NCBI RefSeq assembly: GCF_946479975.1
Contig: NZ_CAMLIX010000253.1
Coordinates: 1 to 6,645, forward strand
DNA length: 6,645 nt
Reading direction: 5' to 3'
Source of the DNA: an uncultured Flavobacterium sp.
GTDB taxonomy: Bacteria > Bacteroidota > Bacteroidia > Flavobacteriales > Flavobacteriaceae
Below the pieces are notes generated by a model. The model ran no database searches. It worked only from the letters and a program-made list of their open reading frames with translations, and was not told the origin of the DNA. This document shows positions 1-5,165 of the stretch, in pieces; the stretch's first letter is position 1; each line of letters begins with the position of its first letter. A program made the translations under genes and the position numbers.

Positions 1-1
1 C

Positions 2-1180
2 AAGCAAAAAGAAGTTTCCTTATTTGGAGTTACTTCATACGCTTGGATTACGGGCGGAACTGGATCTGGAAGTGTAAACAACAAACACACGGTTTCTCTT
101 TTAGAAGGTTTAAATGCAGCGGGTTACAAATTAGACAAAGAATTAGTTGATTTGTATACACCGCACGCTGCAAAAGAAGTGGTTGCAGAGAAAGAAAAAA
201 GAAAAGCAAGAGGAATTTTGGCTTTGCCAGAAAGACTTCCAGAATTAAAAATGGATGACGCTTTTATTGCTAAAAAAGCAGCAAGTTCTGAAATTGCTTT
301 TGTGACTTTAGGAAGAAATTCTGGTGAAGGCGGGGACAGAGTAGTAGACAACGATTTTAATATGGCAAACGAAGAAATCGAAATGCTGGATAAAATCTCA
401 AAAGCTTTTCACGCAAAAGGTAAAAAAGTAGTTGTTATTTTAAATATTGGCGGCGTAATCGAAACGGCTTCTTGGAAAGATAAAGTTGATGCCATTTTAT
501 TAGCGTGGCAGCCAGGTCAGGAAGGAGGACATTCTGTTGCAGATGTTATTTCAGGAAAAATCAATCCGTCTGGAAAATTAACGATGACTTTCCCGGCAAA
601 ATATACAGATACACCATCTGCTAAAAATTTCCCAGGATTCCCAATTGATAACCCGAAAGAAGTTACTTATGAAGAAGGCGTTTATGTTGGATACCGTTAT
701 TTCAATACCTTCAACATTAAACCATCTTACGAATTTGGTTTTGGATCTTCTTATACATCATTTGAATATTCAGGAATTAAATTGAGTTCGCCAACTTTCA
801 AAGATAAATTGACAGTTTCTGTAACGGTAAAAAATACAGGAAAAGTGGCTGGAAAAGAAGTAGTGCAATTGTACCTTTCAGCACCTTCAAAATCAATTGA
901 TAAACCGAAAGAAGAATTAAAAGCTTTCGCTAAAACAAAAGAATTGAAACCAGGCGAAAGTCAGACATTAACCTTGACTTTATCTCCAAAAGATCTGGCT
1001 TCTTTCTTAGAAAATAAAAGCGCATGGATTGCCGAAGCAGGAACTTATAAAGTACTTGTAGGAGCATCATCTTTAAATATTAAACAAACAGCATCATTTT
1101 CTGTTTCAAATGAAATTACAGTTGAAAAAGTAAAGAAAGCCTTTGCATTAGATTCAAAGTTTACTGAACTTAAACCGTAA
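2..1180 (+). CDS. GH3 beta-glucosidase, C-terminal part (5' end outside window)
   Basis: The frame is open from position 2 to the TAA at 1178-1180, so this is the 3' part of a longer gene; the apparent TTG start at 152 is internal. Family GH3 enzymes remove terminal beta-linked glucose (or similar sugars) from oligosaccharides, usually in the periplasm of Bacteroidota. The motif GGTGSGSVN near the left edge marks the GH3 C-terminal alpha/beta sandwich domain. RNSGEGGDR follows at about 311-337, then ILNIGG, WQPGQEGG, GKINPSGKL and YEFGFGSSYTSFEY. The glutamate codon 326-328 in SGEGGDR aligns, from memory, with the acid/base Glu of Thermotoga neapolitana Bgl3B. The end (about 800-1120) is a fibronectin-III-like domain, with GKEVVQLYLSAP and ELKAF...LKPGES as its signature. 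The N-terminal TIM barrel and its nucleophile Asp lie outside the window. Substrate specificity cannot be read here. The gene converges on the deacetylase gene and shares a terminator with it. Confidence 0.95.
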   Translation, partial: KQKEVSLFGVTSYAWITGGTGSGSVNNKHTVSLLEGLNAAGYKLDKELVDLYTPHAAKEVVAEKEKRKARGILALPERLPELKMDDAFIAKKAASSEIAFVTLGRNSGEGGDRVVDNDFNMANEEIEMLDKISKAFHAKGKKVVVILNIGGVIETASWKDKVDAILLAWQPGQEGGHSVADVISGKINPSGKLTMTFPAKYTDTPSAKNFPGFPIDNPKEVTYEEGVYVGYRYFNTFNIKPSYEFGFGSSYTSFEYSGIKLSSPTFKDKLTVSVTVKNTGKVAGKEVVQLYLSAPSKSIDKPKEELKAFAKTKELKPGESQTLTLTLSPKDLASFLENKSAWIAEAGTYKVLVGASSLNIKQTASFSVSNEITVEKVKKAFALDSKFTELKP

Positions 1181-1200
1181 TGTTTAGTTAGTTCCTGCTG

Positions 1201-1235
1201 AAAAACCGTCTTGATATTTCTTCGAGACGGTTTTT
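1201..1235. terminator. Bidirectional intrinsic terminator between convergent genes
   Basis: The 11-base arms AAAAACCGTCT (1201-1211) and AGACGGTTTTT (1225-1235) are perfectly complementary. The stem extends inward by T-G, G-C and A-T pairs to 14 bp with a 7-base loop (1215-1221). The A tract on one side and the T tract on the other mean that both strands give a stem ending in a U run. It sits 20 bp after the GH3 stop and 19 bp from the deacetylase stop, so it can end both convergent transcripts. Confidence 0.88.
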
Positions 1236-1254
1236 CTTGTTTTATTAATTTATT

Positions 1255-2205
1255 TCACTCTCTCAAAGATGTTTTATCTTTCAGAGTCATTTGTGCGATT
1301 TCGTCTTTTCTTTTAAAACTGACACCATTGTGTTTTTTGATGTATTCTAACAAATCGGATGTTGTCTTTACCATCTGCGGCGTACCGCCAATTCTATCGT
1401 GAAAACTAATCGACATTTGTCTGCGTTTAAATTCGCTTTCCGCATAAAGCTGATCAAATTCGGCTTTTACCTGATTAAAGAATTGATCGGTTGAAAAGTT
1501 TTTGCCTTCAATTAAAACAATATCATTGCTTCGAATAGTGTAGGGAACAACAGCAAAATCTTTTTTGTTAGCCTGAATTATAAAAGGTTCATCTCGGCTC
1601 AAATCATCGATATGATATGTAAAACCTAATTCCTGCAGAATTTTCAGAGTATTTTCACCACGTCTCAGCCAGTTAGCATTATAACCTACAGCAGTAAATC
1701 CCGTTACATTTTTTATAGCATCAACGCCATCTTTTATAAACTTTTTTTCTTCTTCGTAAGACATTGCATATTGCGAACTCCAATTCATACCGTGCGCGGC
1801 AGCTTCATGTCCGCGTTGTACAATTTCTTTTGCGAGAGCAGGATTTTTCAAAACCGCAGAACCAACCATGTGCGAGGTCACTTTTATGCCGTGCTTGTCC
1901 CAGTTGTCCAGCATCCTCGGAATTCCCTCTTTATAACCATATTGATACCAAGTTTCGGCAGGAAGATCTTTGTAACCTTTCTGCATATTTTGAGGAAACG
2001 GACTTTCTGCGTTTTCTGGTTGTCCTCCAGCTTCAAACTGCATCGATACAGAAACCACTAATCGCGAACCATCTAACCATTTATTTTGTGCTTCAGCATC
2101 CATTTTTTCTTGTTTTATAGAATTAGAAAATGTTTCAACAGGATTTGCCATCACCGCAGCGCCTGTTAAACCAGCCATTTTTATAAAATTTCTTCTTGTT
2201 GTCAT
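1255..2205 (-). CDS. Tat-exported polysaccharide deacetylase-fold protein (PuuE-like)
   Basis: The product is 316 aa. The N-terminus TTRRNFIKMAGLTGAAVMA is a twin-arginine signal, so the protein should be exported folded to the periplasm. The body is a NodB/CE4-type barrel of the sub-branch that includes allantoinase PuuE. Visible motifs are VSVSMQFEAGG (about 51-61), SHMVG (111-115), RGHEAAAHGMNW (131-142), GYNANWLRRGENTL (174-187), YHIDDLSRDEPFI (197-209), VVPYTIRSND (219-228) and SISFHDRIGGTP (265-276). Classical CE4 deacetylases have a metal-binding His-x3-His pair. Here the site reads HGMNW, as in PuuE, with only the first His, so metal-dependent sugar deacetylation should not be assumed. 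Amide hydrolysis of another substrate is equally possible. Start ATG (2203-2205) follows an A-rich leader without a Shine-Dalgarno motif, normal for Bacteroidota, and puts the RR motif at residues 4-5. The stop is TGA. The gene is probably a single transcript: repeats precede it and a terminator follows it. Confidence 0.9.
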   Translation of the reverse strand: MTTRRNFIKMAGLTGAAVMANPVETFSNSIKQEKMDAEAQNKWLDGSRLVVSVSMQFEAGGQPENAESPFPQNMQKGYKDLPAETWYQYGYKEGIPRMLDNWDKHGIKVTSHMVGSAVLKNPALAKEIVQRGHEAAAHGMNWSSQYAMSYEEEKKFIKDGVDAIKNVTGFTAVGYNANWLRRGENTLKILQELGFTYHIDDLSRDEPFIIQANKKDFAVVPYTIRSNDIVLIEGKNFSTDQFFNQVKAEFDQLYAESEFKRRQMSISFHDRIGGTPQMVKTTSDLLEYIKKHNGVSFKRKDEIAQMTLKDKTSLRE

Positions 2206-2228
2206 TTTTTTTATCTTTTGAGTTTGAT

Positions 2229-2237
2229 CAAAGTTTA
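2229..2237 (-). promoter_or_regulatory. Possible -7 promoter element for the deacetylase gene
   Basis: On the minus strand this reads TAAACTTTG, one base longer than the Bacteroidota -7 consensus TAnnTTTG, and lies 23 bp upstream of the ATG at 2205. A TTG lies about 25 bases further upstream, inside the inverted repeat, but that spacing is longer than usual. The call rests on a loose match and should be treated as a guess. Confidence 0.25.
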
Positions 2238-2258
2238 TTTTACTCGGAATGTTTTAAT

Positions 2259-2334
2259 CTCGCAAAGTCGCAGAGGCGCAAAGTCTTTTCTTTTGCATTT
2301 TTAATAAAACTTTGCGCCTCTGCGACTTTGCGAG
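2259..2334. repeat. 26-bp perfect inverted repeat made of 8-bp units
   Basis: The left arm 2259-2284 and right arm 2309-2334 are exact reverse complements over 26 bases, separated by a 24-base A+T-rich spacer. Each arm is a tandem of three 8-mers, CGCAAAGT-CGCAGAGG-CGCAAAGT (2261-2284), preceded by CT. The G+C content is well above the surrounding sequence. I recall similar CGCAAAG/CTTTGCG repeats scattered between Flavobacterium genes. Transcribed on either strand, it would form a strong long hairpin just upstream of the deacetylase gene. Confidence 0.92.
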
Positions 2335-2371
2335 CAATTTTCGACGCGAAAGAAAAAATCTTAAAATTTTG

Positions 2372-2494
2372 CACATAGTTATATTTTGTCGAAAGAAGGC
2401 GTTTCACTTCGTTTTAATGCAAATAGCTATGTGTTAGAAACTAGTTTCTTTCCATACTCTTTTCAGCATACAAAAAAAACTATGTTTCTATGTG
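2372..2494. repeat. CACATAG/CTATGTG-bounded element, possible MITE-like repeat
   Basis: The stretch begins with CACATAG (2372-2378) and ends with CTATGTG (2488-2494). Read inward on opposite strands, the ends are CACATAG-TTATATTTTG and CACATAG-AAACATAG-TTTTTTTTG, so they match apart from one extra 8-base unit and two A/T changes. A third CTATGTG (2427-2433) lies inside and pairs with the left end over 11 positions counting one G-T pair. Flanks share TTAAAA (2361-2366 and 2496-2501), but not directly at the ends, so a target duplication is not established. No coding capacity. Whether it moves as a unit is inference. Confidence 0.5.
2436..2449. repeat. 14-bp perfect palindrome
   Basis: AGAAACTAGTTTCT is its own reverse complement. 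It lies directly after the internal CTATGTG copy, inside the CACATAG-bounded element. It could be a binding site for a dimeric protein or simply part of the fold of the repeat. Confidence 0.6.
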
Positions 2495-2519
2495 TTTAAA
2501 AATTCCCCAATGATTTGAA

Positions 2520-3887
2520 TTAAAATTTAACTTGCATAGTAACACCCGTAAAAAACATATTTTTTCCAGTTCCTGCTGCTTTTAGAAAATCTCCAGCTTT
2601 AAACCAAGTAGCTTCAAAACGGAAATACAAATATTGATTGGGCGTATAGATAATTTCGCTTTCCAATTGTTTTCCGATTTCTTTCGCCGTAGTTGCATTT
2701 CCAGGATAAATCATAATCGTGTTAGGACCATAAATTCCGTCTTCAGAACTGTATCGCCAAAATAGGTCATAATCTATAACCCAATCGATGTTTTTTGTTA
2801 ATTCAAAACTCAATGAAGGATGAAAATCAACTAAATTGGAAGGTCCAATAACAGAAGCCAATCCAAAATAAGCGCCTCTAGGAAACAGCGGATTAAAAGT
2901 GTTTAGCTGATTGTCGCCATTGGTTTTATCTCCGCTGATTAGTTCCACTTTAAATCCCAATTCAGGTTTTAAAATTACAGATGAAAATTGATAGCCCGTA
3001 TTCAAAGAAACCGTCCACGCTTTAATATTTTTAGTATCCACATCTCCAAATTGATAAACCGTTTCGGCATCATAACGCCAATCGTTGTATTTTCCCCAAA
3101 TTCGTGTTCCAACAGAATGACGTAATTCTTTGCCGTTCGCATCATCAAAATTGGCATTCGCTCTTTTATAACCTAAATAATAGAGATCAATATTTTTAAT
3201 TGCAGGAATTTTATTAATTACAAAATAACTTCCCCAAAACTGTCTTTTTTGATTCGAATAATCATCAAAAACACCATCTTGCGCCACCACATAATGACTG
3301 TAAAATAAATCAGCCCTAAAATTACTAAAGCCAAAAATAGCTTTTACACCATCAAAAGACTGACGATTATTTGGCCCGTCGCGAACGGCAACTAAACGCT
3401 GCGAACCATAACTCAATTCCTGTCGTCCAGCTCTAAAAATCAATTGTTTGTTTTTTTCTGAAAGCACATTAATATCGATAAATCCCTGATGCAACTCAAG
3501 CGGATTACTATCAACTGGACTCGGATCAATTCTGCCGTTTGCATTACTACTTTGAAGCTGAATAAAAGCTCTAAAGTATTTGCTCGAATGAAAATCAGCG
3601 TGAAGCAAAAGACGGTTTAAAATATAGCCGTCATGATCAATAGGATCATCGCCCCATTTTTCATTTTCAGCATAAAAATATTGATACCTGACTTCTCCGC
3701 CAAAACTCAAATAAGTTTCTCCCGAAGAGGAAAGAGGTAGATATTTCATCGTTTTATACCAACTTTTTTTAACCGTATCTTTTTTCAGAACCTCATAGTT
3801 TTCATCAAATCGCATCGATTTAAAATCCGGATACGTTTGTGCCTGAAGCCTTATACAAACAAGAAATAGAAGAATAAATTTTTTCAT
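2520..3887 (-). CDS. Alginate-export family outer-membrane beta-barrel
   Basis: The product is 455 aa with a Sec signal peptide: positive MKK, hydrophobic FILLFLVCIRL, likely cut after LQA (residue 16). The mature part reads as alternating amphipathic strands with many aromatics and ends in phenylalanine (MQVKF), as expected of an outer-membrane barrel. Family signatures are GRQELSYGSQRLVAVRDGP (about 154-172), followed by NNRQSFDG, and SGDKTNGDNQLNTFNPLFP (318-336). These match the alginate-export (AlgE-like) porin family, whose members in non-alginate producers are general or substrate-specific channels. No alginate genes are nearby, so alginate itself is not implied. ATG 3885-3887 starts 2 bp after the TAG of the MBL-fold gene, so the two are co-transcribed and probably translationally coupled. 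No Shine-Dalgarno motif is visible. The likely role is to pass the substrate or product of the neighbouring periplasmic enzymes across the outer membrane. The stop is TAA. Confidence 0.9.
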   Translation of the reverse strand: MKKFILLFLVCIRLQAQTYPDFKSMRFDENYEVLKKDTVKKSWYKTMKYLPLSSSGETYLSFGGEVRYQYFYAENEKWGDDPIDHDGYILNRLLLHADFHSSKYFRAFIQLQSSNANGRIDPSPVDSNPLELHQGFIDINVLSEKNKQLIFRAGRQELSYGSQRLVAVRDGPNNRQSFDGVKAIFGFSNFRADLFYSHYVVAQDGVFDDYSNQKRQFWGSYFVINKIPAIKNIDLYYLGYKRANANFDDANGKELRHSVGTRIWGKYNDWRYDAETVYQFGDVDTKNIKAWTVSLNTGYQFSSVILKPELGFKVELISGDKTNGDNQLNTFNPLFPRGAYFGLASVIGPSNLVDFHPSLSFELTKNIDWVIDYDLFWRYSSEDGIYGPNTIMIYPGNATTAKEIGKQLESEIIYTPNQYLYFRFEATWFKAGDFLKAAGTGKNMFFTGVTMQVKF

Positions 3888-3889
3888 GG

Positions 3890-4906
3890 CTATTTGCCTA
3901 AGTTTTTCTTAATATCGTTGTAAGCGTTTGGAATGTTGAAATTGTAATGAAGCCAGTTAAAAAGTACATACCCTTTGTCAAATTCTTTCATCGTTACCGA
4001 TGCCTTTACCTGATCTAAAGTTTCGCCTTTTTTCACCGCATCTTCCACATTTTTCTTCAAAGCATTTACATAATCAATCGTATATTTTATTCCCTTTTTA
4101 TTGGTAATTCGGCCGTGACCGGGAACTACAACATCGTTATCACCAACCATCTCATAAATTTTTTGAAGATTGCGAACAGGTTCCAAAAAATAACCATCAA
4201 ATAACCACGGAATCGCCGGACTTTCAGCAATAAACGGATTTCCAGCCCACAATACATTTTTGTCTGAATCTTTCAGAAATACAAATAAATCAGCAGGAGA
4301 TTGTGCCGTTCCAGTATTAATGATTTCCACAATTTTGCCACCTCCCAAATCCAGTTTTAAACTCTGATTTACCGCAATTGTAAGATCAGCGGGACGATAC
4401 ACACTTTGCTCAATCCCGCGATCTTTTCCAAAAAGCATGATCATAAATTGTTTTATTCCTTCGTAATTCTTCGCCAAATTTTCTTTGCAGAATTCATTTT
4501 GAATCAAAATCGTTTCCTTTGGCAATAAGTAATTTCCAAAACAATGATCGCCGTGATCACTTGTATTTACAGCATAAATGATTGGTTTTGGAGTTACAGA
4601 ACGAATCAGTTTATACAATTGATCGTACAATCGTTTGTTCAGCATCGTTTCGATTAATAAAACGCCTTTATCGCCCACGATAAACCCCGCCGATGTAGCT
4701 TGCGGAATCCCCTTAGTAGTTTCTGTTTCAGTTGTTGTAGGCGAAACCGCATAAACATTATCAGAGATTTTATGCAGTTCTAAAGTCACTTTATTCGCAT
4801 CCCAAATTGGAACTTCTGGAGGCATCGGAAATTGTGCATACGTTTTTTGTGCCGAAAAAACGACCACAAAAAGTACTGCAATTAATATATATTTATAATT
4901 TTTCAT
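3890..4906 (-). CDS. Secreted metallo-beta-lactamase-fold protein with atypical metal site
   Basis: The product is 338 aa with a Sec signal (hydrophobic 6-18, likely cut after TYA, residue 24), so it is periplasmic or outside the cell. The MBL fold is seen in GFIVGDKGVLLIET (74-87), NTSDHGDHCFGN (114-125), GTAQSPADLFVFL (199-211), VLWAGNPFI (218-226) and VVPGHG (260-265). Against the canonical HxHxDH pattern, residue 116 is Ser; His118, Asp120 and His121 remain. The usual third-motif His is Gln202, the bridging Asp is Asn223, and the last His (264) is kept. Canonical two-zinc binding therefore looks unlikely, and a one-metal or reshaped site is more plausible. I recall relatives with NTSxHGDH and GNPxxAExPA, so this appears to be a subfamily trait rather than decay; the frame is intact. 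The last 50 residues look helical. It is the first gene of a tight pair with the porin. ATG 4904-4906 follows an A+T-rich leader without a Shine-Dalgarno motif. It is not a demonstrated antibiotic-resistance enzyme. Confidence 0.9.
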   Translation of the reverse strand: MKNYKYILIAVLFVVVFSAQKTYAQFPMPPEVPIWDANKVTLELHKISDNVYAVSPTTTETETTKGIPQATSAGFIVGDKGVLLIETMLNKRLYDQLYKLIRSVTPKPIIYAVNTSDHGDHCFGNYLLPKETILIQNEFCKENLAKNYEGIKQFMIMLFGKDRGIEQSVYRPADLTIAVNQSLKLDLGGGKIVEIINTGTAQSPADLFVFLKDSDKNVLWAGNPFIAESPAIPWLFDGYFLEPVRNLQKIYEMVGDNDVVVPGHGRITNKKGIKYTIDYVNALKKNVEDAVKKGETLDQVKASVTMKEFDKGYVLFNWLHYNFNIPNAYNDIKKNLGK

Positions 4907-4977
4907 GATTCAATATATTTACAATGTTCATTTATTTTTTAGAAGCAAAGGCATTTGGCATTTTTGGATTCATGGTT

Positions 4978-5043
4978 TCCTGCTCTCCGCTATATCTTTG
5001 CTTTTTTAAAGAAAAAAAGCAAAGGATACCGCTTCGATCAGGG
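4978..5043 (-). repeat. Flavobacterial hairpin element, possible structured RNA
   Basis: The core is a 12-bp perfect stem, CTTTGCTTTTTT (4996-5007) with AAAAAAGCAAAG (5013-5024) and a 5-base loop. A bulged G (5025) allows three more pairs. An outer helix, CCTG (4979-4982) with CAGG (5039-5042), closes the element, and CCGCT occurs on both sides (4987-4991 and 5029-5033) as unpaired flanks. Read on the minus strand, the order is AGCCCTGATCGAAGCGGTAT, hairpin, GATATAGCGGAGAGCAGG. I recall this pattern as a frequent intergenic element in flavobacteria. It may correspond to an Rfam flavobacterial motif such as Flavo-1, which I could not check. It has no U tract after the stem, so it is not a standard terminator. 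Confidence 0.6.
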
Positions 5044-5094
5044 CTAAAAGGAAAGAGAGAACTTTCTTGAATTCATCTCATAAAACATAAAAAG

Positions 5095-5146
5095 AAAATC
5101 CGTCAAAATCCGCGTCTTCGCAAAGCAAATCCGTAAAATCCGCGTC
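5095..5146. repeat. Imperfect direct repeat with AAATCCG units
   Basis: Copy one (5095-5116) and copy two (5127-5146) both read AAATCCGT, then AAAATCCGCGTC, differing by one inserted C in the first copy. A 10-base spacer (5117-5126) contains CGCAAAG, the same heptamer that builds the inverted repeat at 2259-2334. Each copy is itself a doubled AAATCCG, giving four units. It lies 20 bp beyond the amidohydrolase stop. I recall similar strings in other Flavobacterium gaps. No function is known to me. Confidence 0.7.
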
Positions 5147-5165
5147 AAATTCTCATTTAATGCAA

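Larger units (their letters stand above)
2206..2519. other. 314-bp non-coding, repeat-rich gap
   Basis: This gap separates the porin stop from the deacetylase start, both on the minus strand. I see no credible gene: the small open frame at 2196-2378 on the plus strand is composed largely of repeat sequence. The gap holds the 26-bp inverted repeat, the CACATAG-bounded element, a 14-bp palindrome and a short hairpin TTTCG-ACG-CGAAA (2339-2351). No clear intrinsic terminator for the porin transcript is visible, although the folded repeats could act as one. The deacetylase promoter should lie in its left part. Confidence 0.8.
4907..5165. other. 259-bp non-coding gap with two repeat elements
   Basis: This gap lies between the amidohydrolase stop and the MBL-fold start, both on the minus strand. 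It holds the AAATCCG direct repeat close to the amidohydrolase stop and the hairpin element close to the MBL gene. No gene is seen. The A+T-rich 70 bp before the MBL ATG (4907-4976) should contain its promoter if it has its own, but I could not find a convincing TTG/TAnnTTTG pair there. Whether transcription reads through from the amidohydrolase gene cannot be decided. Confidence 0.75.

Noticed and set aside
152..154. TTG as start of the GH3 gene
   Set aside because: The same frame is open back to position 2 and encodes conserved GH3 sequence (GGTGSGSVN), so the TTG is an internal leucine.
1764..2120. Overlapping plus-strand frames inside the deacetylase gene
   Set aside because: They are antisense to a well-conserved coding region and show no family motif.
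2259..2334. CRISPR array
   Set aside because: The repeats are 8-bp tandem units in an inverted arrangement, with no regular spacers and no cas genes.
2196..2378. Small open frame on the plus strand
   Set aside because: It is composed largely of the inverted repeat and flanking A+T-rich sequence, and has no recognisable protein features.
3890..4906. True beta-lactamase (antibiotic resistance) gene
   Set aside because: Key zinc ligands of class B enzymes are missing and the overall motifs fit a different MBL-fold subfamily.
4996..5024. Standard intrinsic terminator for the amidohydrolase
   Set aside because: On the minus strand the U run is inside the stem and loop and nothing U-rich follows directly, so the element does not fit the standard form.
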